Shown one piece after another: positions 45,410 through 55,774 of a stretch of 64,000 nt of DNA. How positions within the stretch are numbered: the stretch's first letter is position 1; every line of letters starts with the position of its first letter. The position numbers were made by a program, and so were the translations under genes. The stretch spans positions 588,001 through 652,000 of the forward strand of contig JAUEDM010000003.1 of NCBI GenBank assembly GCA_033439685.1, given 5' to 3'. This stretch comes from Apodospora peruviana. Its lineage: Eukaryota; Ascomycota; Sordariomycetes; Sordariales; Lasiosphaeriaceae. The notes beneath the pieces were generated by a model. The model worked only from the letters and a program-made list of their open reading frames with translations. It was not told the origin of the DNA and ran no database searches.

Positions 45410-47551
45410 ATGGCCGCCCCAACCACATCCGCGCGTGCCGCCTACGCCAAGGAGATTCTGCGTCGGGAAGTGCGGCCCAAGGTCCCAGGCCATGGTCAGG
45501 AGGGTATTCCTGCCCCTCCTCGGGTTCCCCAGGTGGACCGCGACGTCAGATCGGACCGGATCTGTATTATCGGCGCCGGCACTTGCGGCTTGTACCTGGC
45601 CATGATGCTCAAATCCTTTGGCTTTACCAAAGTCGACATTCTTGAGGCGAACGACCAAGTTGGCGGGCGATGCTATACTTGGCCAAAGACTGATGAGCCC
45701 CAGAGTGGTCAGATCGACCACTTCTACTACGACGTTGGTGCCATGCGGATCCCTCAGGTGCCTTGGATGGCCGGGTGAGCTTTATTTCATTTATTAACCA
45801 ATTGAGTATTCATGACATCTGACGGTTGGAAGCACACTGCACTTCATCCAGAACACCCTTGGCCTCAAGACGCCGGCATATATCTACGACCTTCCCGGTG
45901 TCCCTGTTTCGTACTGGTACAAAAATGACACCATCAGGTGAGCACTATTAATGTTCGCTCTTACGCATGATTGTTAGCGGTAGTCATTGTGGCGCCGTAC
46001 ACCGTCGCTAACAAGCTGCAGGGACGACACCTTCGATACTTACATGTCGCAGCTGGCGTCCGATTTCCTGCCCGACAAAGACACTGGCAACGATCCCGAC
46101 TTCGACAAGGCGTTTGCAGCGTGGCTACAGCCGTCACCTGATCCCACCTACACGGGACCAGACCCAAAGCCCATGCTCTACAAGGATAACTTCTCGACAA
46201 GAGCTTGGCTCATGAACAAAGTCCCACCCGTCGGGAGCTGGACCTATGCTGATACTGCCAAAGCAGAGCTCTACGATACGTAAGTACAGTTCCGTCTCTC
46301 CTTCTCCAGCAGCATCGATGATATACCCACAAGCGGGCAAGGATTATCCGCTGACACACTATTACCCTTTTTACCAGCTCGACGGGTCTGTTCGACCAAT
46401 CGCTGACCGAAACTGTTATCGACTACGCCGATTTTCATTACAAGAAATCTGGCAAACAAAACCTTCCCTGGTTCCGTATCGAGGGCGGTATGCAACTGGT
46501 GCCAGAGACCATGGCCAACATGCTGGCCTCGACAACGTGGCCCAAACCGGACGTGCCGTCGTGGAAGGTGACGCTGAACACACCCGTGACAAAGTTAGCC
46601 TATGACGCCCCGTCCAAAACAGTCTCGGTCGAGACGGCAGGCGGCGGTACGACGACGTCGTACGACATGGTGTTCAACACGACGGCCATGGGGCCTTTGC
46701 AGCGTATGGATCTTTCCGGTCTCAATCTCCCCAACACCGTGCTCGACGCCATCCGCAGCCTCAGCTACGACCGCGCGACCAAAGTAGCCATCAAGTTCAA
46801 AAAGGCCTGGTGGACCACCGACTACGGCATCGTCGGCGGCGTCTCGTCGAGCGACCTGCCCATCAGCAACGTCGTGTATCCCTCCTGGAACGACAACGAT
46901 GGCGAAAGCCCTGCCGTGCTGATGGTCTCGTACGCATGGGCCCAGGACGCCACGCGCATGGCTTCGATGGTGGCAGACTACACTGTCCCAGGCGTAAAAC
47001 GGACGCCCGACGATGCCATCGTCACGCTCTGTCTGAAGGATCTTGTTCAGCTGTTCAAGGGCAGAACCCCAGAGCTCACGTTCGACTATCTGAAAGGCCT
47101 TGTTGAAGATGACCCCAGCGACGCCTTTGGCCCCTACCACGCCTGGGCCTGGTCGCACGACCCGTGGACGGGCGGCGCCTTTGCTCTGTTTGGGCCGGGC
47201 CAGTTCCAGAACATATATGCGCCCTGTCAGGCGCTCTTTTGTCCCGATGCGCCAGATAGGCCGGGCTACCACTTTGCCATGGCGGGTGAGGCGCTCAGTG
47301 CCCACCACGCCTGGATCTGCGGTGCGTTCGACAGCGCCTACACGACGCTGTGGACATGGCTGCAGTCGCTTGGGCAGCAGGACTTGGTGGATAAGCTGCA
47401 AGACTCGTGCTTTGGAGACGGCCAGGGTAAGCACGTGCAGGAGCTGGATGAGGATCTGTTTGGCTGGGTTATGCATTTTTCTAAGGAAGTTTGGGCGGAG
47501 GAGGAGAAAGAGAAGAAGTTGGCTGTCGGGTTGGGGAAGCCGACGGAATGA
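45410..47551 (+). CDS. FAD-dependent L-amino-acid oxidase-like enzyme
   Basis: Four exons: 45410-45774, 45833-45937, 46022-46279 and 46378-47551; 633 residues, all GT-AG with frame kept. The dinucleotide-binding fold is RICIIGAGTCGLYLAMMLKS, followed by VDILEANDQVGGRCYTW. The substrate-side blocks are YYDVGAMRIPQVPWM and WFRIEGGMQLVPETMA. The C-terminal FAD-binding block is YHFAMAGEALSAHHAWICGA. This is the flavin amine oxidase family; length and the GAMR block favour L-amino-acid oxidase, which deaminates amino acids to keto acids, NH3 and H2O2. No signal peptide is seen (MAAPTTSARAAYAKEILRRE), so it is probably intracellular. It may provide nitrogen or peroxide. Monoamine-oxidase-like activity cannot be excluded. 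Confidence 0.85.
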
Positions 47552-47990
47552 ATTGATGTTTCTTATTAACGAGCTATGGCATGCAGAAGATGGAATCCAG
47601 AGGCTGATTACAGCCTTTCTGTTGAATAAACGAATACATGCACACTTTCTTTGCTCCAGGTATAAGATGCCGCGCGGGAGTGCGGTCATCTAGGATATCT
47701 AGCCTTCTAACACGAACAGGGACGAGTCTCTTCTTTGTCTCAAATTTCTGGCTGACATCAGTACTACCTATCACTAGGGATGGTGCTAGGTGAGGCATTG
47801 CTTTTCATAACCGGCTCAACCAGGGGGCCGAGTAATCCTGCATTTCTGTACTCATCATGCGCCTAACGACAAAATCAAATGCCTATACCATCATGCAACC
47901 GGAACAATTCTGGAACCTCTTGCTCAATGCAACAACCAACCAATATCCCAACGCCCACGCCATGCTAGATAAGACTATTTATGATTCGGC
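47552..47990. other. Convergent intergenic spacer
   Basis: Spacer between the oxidase (plus) and the membrane protein (minus). No gene seen. Confidence 0.45.
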
Positions 47991-49877
47991 CTAGACAGTC
48001 ATCTGGAAATCCACCCGCCTCCCCCCATTGAACCCTCTCACACTCCTCGCCAGTCCAACGATTCCGTCCTTATCCACGCCATACTTGATCTCCATACCGC
48101 CCAGCTCGTTAGGAAGGTATGTCTTGGCCGCGTCCGTGGCGGCGTGTTCGCGCAGATACGACGTCTGCGCGCTCTTGAGCATCTCGCCCGCGCCCGCCAG
48201 CCGCATCACGGGCACCCCTTCCCTGGCATGGACGCAGGCGTTCCACCAGGCCAGGCCGATCATGATGCCTATGGCTAGAATAGGGAGGATGATGAGCAGT
48301 AACGCCCGGGCGGGGTCTAACTTTCTGGTTTTGATGGTGGATGTGAGTGTTTGGTTCATCGTAGTGTTGCTGTTGGACGAGGTGGTCGTTGAAGTGGCTT
48401 GGGCGAGTGCGCCGACGGCAATGCGGATAAATGACTCGATGCCGTCTTTCGTCCATGTATTCCGCTCCTTAATCGACGAGGTGTATGGGACCGGGCGGTC
48501 GGTGTCGGTCGAGTTGAAGAACATGGGCTGTGTTCCATCCACGCTGCTCCCGACCATGAGCGGTGCCGCGGTGAACCATAGCAATATCTCGTTGATGGCA
48601 GTCTCAGCGGGGGCTGAAGAGCTCACCTTGAGGTTGGCGAGGGATGAAAGAATTGCCTGGTTGGCGGCCGCCGGCGGGACAGAGCCTTCGGCCTGGTCAG
48701 GAACCGCAAACATAGTATCCATCGCTTCGACATCGACTTCGCAAGCCACCGACGAAGCGCCCGTCATGTTCCCCAGGACAGCCGGTGTCCAATCCCCACC
48801 GTCGATAGTTCCATTCAGAGCAGCAAAGATCAAGGTCGCCTGTGTGCGGTGCGCTGAAACAAAAGCGAACTGGTCGACCCAAAGCGTCAACTGCGGCGCG
48901 GTACGAACCCAGATCTCTCTCTTCTGGTAGCTGTTCCTGCTCCGCGTCATGTTTGTCAAAAAGGCATTCCACAACAGTCCATCCCTGTTAACCTGTTGCA
49001 GCTTGTGTGGCCGACACGAGATGGAAGTCTGCAGCCTGACAGCCGCCGCGCCCGAGAAACTGCCCCGTTGGCTGAGAGCGTCTCTGTCGACGTACCAGTC
49101 CCTGAATTCCGGCAGCGGCTCCGACGCCGGATCCGTCGCCCAAGCATTATACTTGGCCAACACGCCCACCATGACGGATGTCGGCGGGTCGGTCTGGGCG
49201 TACAGCTCGCCGATCCCGCCGCTGCCACTGATATAGCTGCTCTCCATCTGGACCGGCATCCAAGTCGGCGTGAAGGCATATCCGACAAGCGGCGGAGCGG
49301 CGAGTGGCAGCAGAGTCACCGTAATTGCACATGCTAACACTATTCCGGCCGCGGCGGTCTTGATCGCCATGAGGGCTCCAGGGGCGGAGAGGATGGAGCC
49401 ACGGGTTGTCGATATGTACGCCTCGAGTTGTCGGATGGTGAAGACTTGTTTGGCCAGCAGTGGCCAGACCGCGGCCTCGCACAGAGCAAGCGCAACGTGT
49501 GTCAACGCTACCATTCCGATAAAGTAAACGAGGGTGATGATGCCCTGAACCGTTGCGAGGTGTTGGACCGTCCAGTCGTCCGCCCTGTTGCAGCTGCCAG
49601 GCATGGCCCACGCTGGACAGTCCAGCATCTGTTTACTTGTCGCGCTGGTGTATACGATGGCAACAATGACAAATATGGCCCCCGCAAACAGTGCGCATGG
49701 GAGGGAGAGGTGTGTGGCCACAAAGGCCCACCATCCTAGACGTCTGGAGGATGGCGACCCTGACGCCTCGAAGACGAAGTCGTGGTCCGATGCGAGCCGC
49801 CTGACCTCCCTCGGTGTCGGAGAGGACATGGTGCTGCGGGACACCTCGACGTGGTTGCTGTGCCAAGACGACCGCAT
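47991..49877 (-). CDS. Multi-pass membrane protein with large lumenal loop, unknown function
   Basis: Single exon, 628 residues from ATG 49877; a second in-frame Met at residue 17 (MSSPTPREV) is an alternative start. TM helices are WWAFVATHLSLPCALFAGAI, GIITLVYFIGMVALTHVALA and AAAGIVLACAITVTLLPLAA, and, near the end, ALLLIILPILAIGIMIGLAW. Between them lies a loop of ~350 residues with N-glycosylation sequons (NMT, NGT, NST, NTT, NQT). A cytosolic tail of ~75 residues includes VPVMRLAGAGEMLKSAQTSY. The topology copies the 10367-12100 protein, and both may belong to one fungal-specific family. No catalytic motif is recognised. Confidence 0.7.
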   Translation of the reverse strand: MRSSWHSNHVEVSRSTMSSPTPREVRRLASDHDFVFEASGSPSSRRLGWWAFVATHLSLPCALFAGAIFVIVAIVYTSATSKQMLDCPAWAMPGSCNRADDWTVQHLATVQGIITLVYFIGMVALTHVALALCEAAVWPLLAKQVFTIRQLEAYISTTRGSILSAPGALMAIKTAAAGIVLACAITVTLLPLAAPPLVGYAFTPTWMPVQMESSYISGSGGIGELYAQTDPPTSVMVGVLAKYNAWATDPASEPLPEFRDWYVDRDALSQRGSFSGAAAVRLQTSISCRPHKLQQVNRDGLLWNAFLTNMTRSRNSYQKREIWVRTAPQLTLWVDQFAFVSAHRTQATLIFAALNGTIDGGDWTPAVLGNMTGASSVACEVDVEAMDTMFAVPDQAEGSVPPAAANQAILSSLANLKVSSSAPAETAINEILLWFTAAPLMVGSSVDGTQPMFFNSTDTDRPVPYTSSIKERNTWTKDGIESFIRIAVGALAQATSTTTSSNSNTTMNQTLTSTIKTRKLDPARALLLIILPILAIGIMIGLAWWNACVHAREGVPVMRLAGAGEMLKSAQTSYLREHAATDAAKTYLPNELGGMEIKYGVDKDGIVGLARSVRGFNGGRRVDFQMTV

Positions 49878-50750
49878 TGGAAGTTATTGCGCCGAGTAGT
49901 CCGCCGAGATGAACTCCTTTTTGAAGATGGGCCGATGGGAGCGGCTTCGGCGAAGAGATAGGTCGTAGAGTTGCTGCTTTGACATATAGGGTTGAAGTTG
50001 CTAGTTGGGAGAAATACTAAAGATGATAATAGTAGTAATAGTTGCTGGAAGGAGAGGCGGAAGTTGGCCGCAAGAAATCGTGTCGTGGATCACAACAGTT
50101 TTATTTCAACATATCAGGGTCCAGCATCGAAACGTCCTCCACAGTGCACGAGTTCATCGACGTGGCGTTCCGCTATCCCAATCACAAGTCGCGGATGGCT
50201 CGCAGCTGACTGACTGACTGACTGATGGGGCAATTCGCGTGGCAGTCTGCCCGATTCTTCGTCTGCGAAAAGTTGGGCACGAACCAGCACCCAACACTGT
50301 CTTGTCGGAGAATATGCGTTGACGCGGACGAAACCCAACCGTCATAAGAAAGAGAACTGATGCGTGTCCCAATAAAGTGCCAGTTGACACATGCTTGCAG
50401 GCCTTCTTTTGTTGGTGGCTGGTTGGAGAACAGGGCGTTGATACATGTAGATGCCCAATGGGGCACATTTTGTTCCTGGGACCCTGGGCTTTTCCGAGGC
50501 TGGCTTGCTCCAACGCCACGCAAGTTGTCATTGGCCGTGGATATTCCGACCAACGACTCGCTGTGATGTGAAGTAAATACCTCGGTCTACGCAGTAGAAT
50601 AATGAGATGTGAGTACGAATTAGATGAATGCTAATTATTCATGCCATTTGGAATTAGTAGTAATTTTACTTATGGTATATGTCAAGCCCTGTATAAGAGC
50701 ATGTAAAGCAGATTGTCTCAATTCCGCCAAAACAACCTGCCACCTATCGG
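49878..50750. other. Intergenic
   Basis: Leader and promoter of the minus-strand membrane protein and its spacer. A TGACTGACTGACTGA run lies near 50209-50224. No gene is supported. Confidence 0.4.
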
Positions 50751-51856
50751 CTACCTTGCCTTCTCTGAAGGTCTGGGTGACACCGAATTTCTACTGGGAG
50801 GCTCGTCTGTCACCTCTCTTCCCAGACTTCCCCGCGTTATCACCACCGGGGGTGCTGTTAAGCCAGTCCCTGGACCTTCCTGGGTCATGTATGCCGGCAA
50901 ACTGATTGATGCCGGGACGTGAGTACTCCGCGGCCGAGCAGTGCCAACCGGTCCAACGCCGTCGTACCGGACGGTAACAACAGTCCTGTGGTTGCCGGCG
51001 TCGTCTTTCCTCCTGATTTCCTTGCATGCGAGGATAGACAGAATAAAGTTGATCAAACTGAAACCTCTGGTAAGCTTGATATACTGAGTCAAATGAAAAC
51101 TTGAGACGTCGACTTACAGAAGCACTACCGTGAGAATAAGGAGGACGATGCCCATGTGGTACAGCGGGGAGTAGGCCACGTCGGATCCATCGCCCGGGGC
51201 CGGCACGTATTTCCAGTGGTGGTTACCCTCGGACACCCAAATACCCACGTAGCCCATCGTGGCAACGCAGCCGAGACAGATACATATGTGCACGCCAACA
51301 TGGGCGCCGGGGTAGATGCCCCGACCGCCACGACGGGCACACATGGCCAAGAACTCGACGAACTGCCACACCATCGATGCTACCGCCTGTTTTGAAGCAC
51401 CAAGCCGTCAGTTTTTTTTAGGTTTTTTTTTCTTTTCTAAATTTCAGTTTGAATCAAACCTACCGTGAAGCCAATAAAGATAAAGGTGACATGGACCAAG
51501 CCCTTGTCACCGTATCTGACCACCATCTTGATGCAGATGATAAACATGGCAAGCGAAAACAAGACTGATAACACGCCGAGAATGGTCTTGGCCTTGAACC
51601 ATGATTTGCAATTTCGTTGTTGGTGTGGATGATGCTGTCGCTGTTGGTGGTGATGTTGTTGCATGTCCGACATGACGCCGAGCGTGAGCGTCGAACGGCT
51701 CGCCTGCGAGCGCCGCTCATGTTCATGCCCGCCATAGACATGCGCTTCTTCAACATCATGTTGCCCGATGTTTGTTTCCCCGCGCTGCTCCATAACGAGA
51801 GGAGCCTCTGAAGAGAATCTAGGCTCCTGAGAAGACGGGCCAACTGACTCGCGCAA
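50751..51856 (-). CDS. Four-TM membrane protein with His/Gln-rich N-tail
   Basis: Three exons on the minus strand: 51856-51464, 51386-51118 and 51057-50751; 322 residues with frame kept (GFT-AVASM, VVLL-LINF). The cytosolic N-tail of ~85 residues is polar, with a His/Gln run (MQQHHHQQRQHHPHQQ). Four TM helices follow: ILGVLSVLFSLAMFIICIKM, VTFIFIGFT-AVASMVWQF, GVHICICLGCVATMGYVGIW, and GIVLLILTVVLL-LINFILSI. A C-tail of ~90 residues is charged, then Pro-rich. The pattern is MARVEL-like in spacing but I would not insist on it. A (GCT)10 tract lies 75-104 bp upstream of the ATG. Confidence 0.65.
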
Positions 51857-51928
51857 TCGACACTTCAGTCAATTGGATTTCCAATTTTGTCGCCGCTGCG
51901 CTGTCCAGCTAATGTCCGCCCATGGCGA

Positions 51929-51961
<33 letters not shown>

Positions 51962-53740
51962 CTGCTTCTGCTTTAATCGCGCCTGTCCTTGTCGTCGTCG
52001 TCGTCGCCGCTGCCGCCGTCGACTTGCGTCTGTCGGGTGGATGTGCGCGCGTGATCAATCAATCCGGCGCTGTTCTTTCTCGAAATGATATGCAACGCAC
52101 TCAAAAGTTGACGATGGCAATGACGACGGATGATGGCGATGCAGGGAGGAAGACCCATTTTGAGGAAAGAGAAAGGGAAAGCGGAATTCCCACACCCGAC
52201 GTTGGTCAATCGGTGTGAGGAGCATCGCGCCCAGGCTTGGCTCGTCGTTGGTAATCGCCCAAGAAATCCCCAAGAATCTTGGCGCTGGGCTTGGCGTAGC
52301 CAAATTGCGCGGCTGCCAACATCATGAGTCCTGCTTGGCGGTGACAGCTTGATGCTTGGCTGATTTGCTGCCCAGGAGGAGGGGTACTTGGCAGTTGGCA
52401 GTGCCTCTCATCCGATTTCTTTATCTCATTTGTTTTGCTCAAAATTTACTTGGAAAGATGGTTTCTAACCAACATGTGAGGGAATCCAGAGGAAATGACT
52501 TTAGCCGGATTTTTCTCTTTCTTCATCGCTTCAGTCCAGGCTCATGCTGTGCTCCGCTTTATTCGTCGTCAGTCTTGTTCCGAGTGGGCCATCCGACTTG
52601 GCAGGACGAGACCTCCTTGGCACGTCGTACAAAGCAAAAAGTGCCACAAACACACACGGCGGCACGCGAGCCTCCTCTCTTATTTGTTCTCGCCTTCCCG
52701 TCCGCTGAGTCCGCTACTGTGGGTAATGATCAGCACAGCCCGGAAGCCGAAGCCCTAAAAAAAAAAAAAAAAAAAAACAAAACAAAGCAAACCACAGGCA
52801 TCATCTCCCCTCGAAATACCGTCAACAATAACTATCACCGCAAAGAAACGAAGGCGAAGAATGTCAATAATACTCTGCACGCATGTAGAAATAATCTACT
52901 CGGTGCTACGGAGTACACCGTCCAAAACCGTTGCCGCGGAAGTCTTGTTCTCAAACTTGAAGGCCAAGATCTTGTCTCACAATGACAAGACAAAATACGG
53001 CGCCGGCTAACCAATCGGGTTCCCAAGCCAAGGAGTTGTTGGCTCTGTTAAAGTACGTAGGCAGATACGAACAGTCTCTTGTTTCGAGTTTTGTTCTCAA
53101 AATCAAACAACATTGATTACCTTTGTATTACGTCAGCAAGAACAGGGGGGCTTTTGTTTACAATTTACATTTCCTACGATATTACGGGGCAAACGGACCA
53201 TGTTCAGTCTCCTACCAGTGAAAAGGACCGCCAAATCTCGGCTTGTGACATCTTTCAACTAAAATTGTCACGTAATAGCCGGTGAGATGATCAGGAACGG
53301 AATTCTCCAACATCCTCAAGCGACCGATCATTTTGAACCCGTGTGCTCTCCCTTTGCTTCCAGGTCCTGCTCGAATAATGGCATCTTAAGACTGATAAAT
53401 AAGTTAAGGGGGGGATTACGACGTAAAATTGTTGAAATGGGGTACAACCACATTGTTGGTTGGTGACAACCATTCGAGTCATGGAAAATTAGAGTCAAAT
53501 TCTATTTTGGCTGTACGTAACAATCAGGTATAAACAAACAAAATGAGTCAAGAATAAAGAAGCAAAGGCAACCAAGCGATAAATTCAATAAGTAACATAA
53601 ACAATAATACAACCGTAAAGGAAAAGTGACTACCAAGGTGTCATGCATGCTAATAAGAATCTTCGAAATCTGATGACACCCACCCACCCAGCCCAGGGAA
53701 AAGCCAATCAAACTTTTTGAAAAAGAGTTTGGCCAAATCA
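51857..53740. other. Intergenic with microsatellites
   Basis: No gene supported. It contains (GCT)10 at 51931-51960, a degenerate GTC/GCC trinucleotide tract near 51991-52022, and an A21 run at 52757-52777. Open frames here are driven by the repeats. Confidence 0.5.
51931..51960. repeat. (GCT)10 trinucleotide repeat
   Basis: Ten perfect GCT units, i.e. (AGC)10 on the minus strand, in the leader or promoter of the four-TM gene whose ATG is at 51856. Confidence 0.85.
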
Positions 53741-55156
53741 CTACTTGGCAATCAATCTCCCTTTTATAATTCCACCATTCTCATACACCACCAGCACTTT
53801 ATTCTCGTCAGCTCTCATCACTCCAGGCCAGAAATTATCATCAGCACCCTCAATACCCAGCTGTGCCGCTCCAGCAGAAGCAGGAGACTCGCTCACCACG
53901 CCAGGGACTCCATCTTCATGCCAAAATATCCTCCCATTACTCGGCCTCGAGCCAAACAGCACCTTCACCTTGGCCCCCCTGGGCCACACAGTTCCTCCGG
54001 CAGCCGAGTCCTCGTCAGTCATAAACACCACCGCGAGCTCGCCGTCGGCAAACGAGGCGACCTGTGGCGCACCAGCATTCCGCGCTCCCTCCTGCGGCAT
54101 GTAAACAGTCTGCCTCCAGCCCCATGTCTCGCCGTCATCATAGCTCAAGAGAGCCTCGACAGCCATCTTCGTACCGTCCTCCCCTCTCGTAGTCTCGAGC
54201 ACCAAAACAAGCGCATCTCTGCCCAAATCGTCTATAGTCTCCGCAATCCCGACCATCCCGTCGCGCTGCTGTTCGCCAGCCCCGGTGACGTGCACGCCCT
54301 CAGACCATGTCCTCCCCCTGTCCCGACTGACAACCAACACAGTGTCCTGGTCCTGCGCGTTTAACTCCAACGAAAAGAACAGCTGTATCTCTCCCGGCCG
54401 CACCCTGCACAGCCTCAGAAATGGTTCCCACGCACCACCACCGCCACTATTATTACCACCAGGATTATTACCACCAGGACCAGCACCAGCAGGTGTAGAC
54501 TCGTAGGCCTGCGACAGATATGTCCAACTGCGCCCCGCGTCGGTCGACTGGCATACCGTTATCCGGAAATAAGTCGGCGACTTCGTGTTTGGGTCGACGT
54601 CGTGGTTTCGGAACGCCGCCAGGATTGTTGGAGACTCATCACCGTCTGGTGGCAGTTGGAGAAGGAACAGGTTGTCGCAGTCGCTCTTCGTGGCGTACCG
54701 CCGGGTGACTTCGCCGTGTGGGGTAAACGACTTGCCGCCGTCGATGCTGCGGGCGGTCGTCAGGATGCGCTCACCGTGTTCGCCGAAGCTGGTGAAGCCG
54801 AAGAGGATGGAGCCGTCGGCAAGGCGGCAGAGTCGTGGATAGGTGCCGGGAAGCGGGTGGACAAAGTGTTCGTGGGGGGCGATGTGGAATTTGAATTTCG
54901 ACCGTGGGGCGGGATCAGTGTTGGCGTTATTGGTGGTGTCGTCTTCGATGTTGTTGTCGCGCAGACCGAGGTTGGTTGACACGATGCCGAGAAGGTTCGT
55001 TGCTATGGTCGCGACGGCCATTGCTATTGTTGACGTGGAGGATATGGCAGAGTCGACAATGAAGATGAAGCTGATGAGGATGGAGAAGAAGACGACGAGA
55101 TTGAAGATGGGGAATGATGCCAAACGCATGACATTGGAGGAAGAAGTGAAGAACAT
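53741..55156 (-). CDS. Sialidase-superfamily (Asp-box/BNR) protein with N-terminal anchor
   Basis: Single exon, 471 residues. The N-terminus holds a long hydrophobic segment (ASFPIFNLVVFFSILISFIF), so the protein is secreted or membrane-anchored. Four Asp-box motifs (S-x-D-x-G-x-x-W/F) mark a six-blade propeller: ARSIDGGKSF, CQSTDAGRSW, VSRDRGRTW and LSYDDGETW. The first strand reads PLPGTYPRLCRLADGSILFG, where the Arg may be one of the catalytic Arg triad; the classic FRIP motif is altered. Other blocks: TILAAFRNHD, EIQLFFSLE and VLVVYENGGIIKGRL near the end. The superfamily includes exo-sialidases and KDNases, but activity cannot be asserted. A Gly/Asn-rich insert (GPGGNNPGGNNSGGGG) sits in one loop. 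Confidence 0.75.
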   Translation of the reverse strand: MFFTSSSNVMRLASFPIFNLVVFFSILISFIFIVDSAISSTSTIAMAVATIATNLLGIVSTNLGLRDNNIEDDTTNNANTDPAPRSKFKFHIAPHEHFVHPLPGTYPRLCRLADGSILFGFTSFGEHGERILTTARSIDGGKSFTPHGEVTRRYATKSDCDNLFLLQLPPDGDESPTILAAFRNHDVDPNTKSPTYFRITVCQSTDAGRSWTYLSQAYESTPAGAGPGGNNPGGNNSGGGGAWEPFLRLCRVRPGEIQLFFSLELNAQDQDTVLVVSRDRGRTWSEGVHVTGAGEQQRDGMVGIAETIDDLGRDALVLVLETTRGEDGTKMAVEALLSYDDGETWGWRQTVYMPQEGARNAGAPQVASFADGELAVVFMTDEDSAAGGTVWPRGAKVKVLFGSRPSNGRIFWHEDGVPGVVSESPASAGAAQLGIEGADDNFWPGVMRADENKVLVVYENGGIIKGRLIAK

Positions 55157-55774
55157 GTGGTATTCAGATAGTTGTATGTTTGTAAGCTGACCTCGTCGCG
55201 CGGGAGCATCCGAGGTTTGACGGGTAAATCTACGTCATTGTGTTGCGGCGGGACGGCCTAATATGCAGTCATCTTACGTCTCTTGCGTGTGTGAGAGCTG
55301 TTATGTACCTTAGTCTGTTGTCAGGGGAAGTAAATGAGTGGAACGGAAGGTCAGACAGATCGTGTACAATGGAGGGGTCGGATGGCACAAAGGTCGGTTG
55401 TCCCGCCGAGATGGCACCACTGGACCCTAATGAGACCCTGAGGAGACACTCACTGGATGGAATAAAGGTACCCAGACTTCGATAGGTGGTCCATTCTAAA
55501 CTCGTTTCACGGGCTACTCCCGTCTCTCCTTCCTTGTCGAACTCCAGAGCGGGGAAAGGAGCTCGATCGACACTTCCCATCCATTCTCTGGCAGGTGGTT
55601 GGCCGGCTCAGGAGTCTTCCACTTCAACATCCATGCCTTCCAGATTCTCACCTAGGTACACCCTGATGGCAACGTTCCCAGTAAGTACCAATCCACCAGA
55701 CCTAGGGCCGGATATTCACCTAACCTACCCGAAAGCTTACCGGGTTGTTTGGAATTTCAGCTTCGGCCACAGCG
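55157..55774. other. Intergenic
   Basis: Spacer between two minus-strand genes: promoter of the sialidase-like gene and 3' flank of the Zn2Cys6 gene. No gene seen. Confidence 0.4.

Noticed and set aside
46595..47689. 364-codon open frame on the minus strand
   Set aside because: Exactly antisense to the amino-acid oxidase coding exon. It arises from GC-rich third positions and has no family motif.
50713..50922. Plus-strand ORF containing GYLAFSEGLGDTEFLLGG
   Set aside because: Antisense to the third exon of the four-TM minus-strand gene, which is supported by splice phase and TM continuity.
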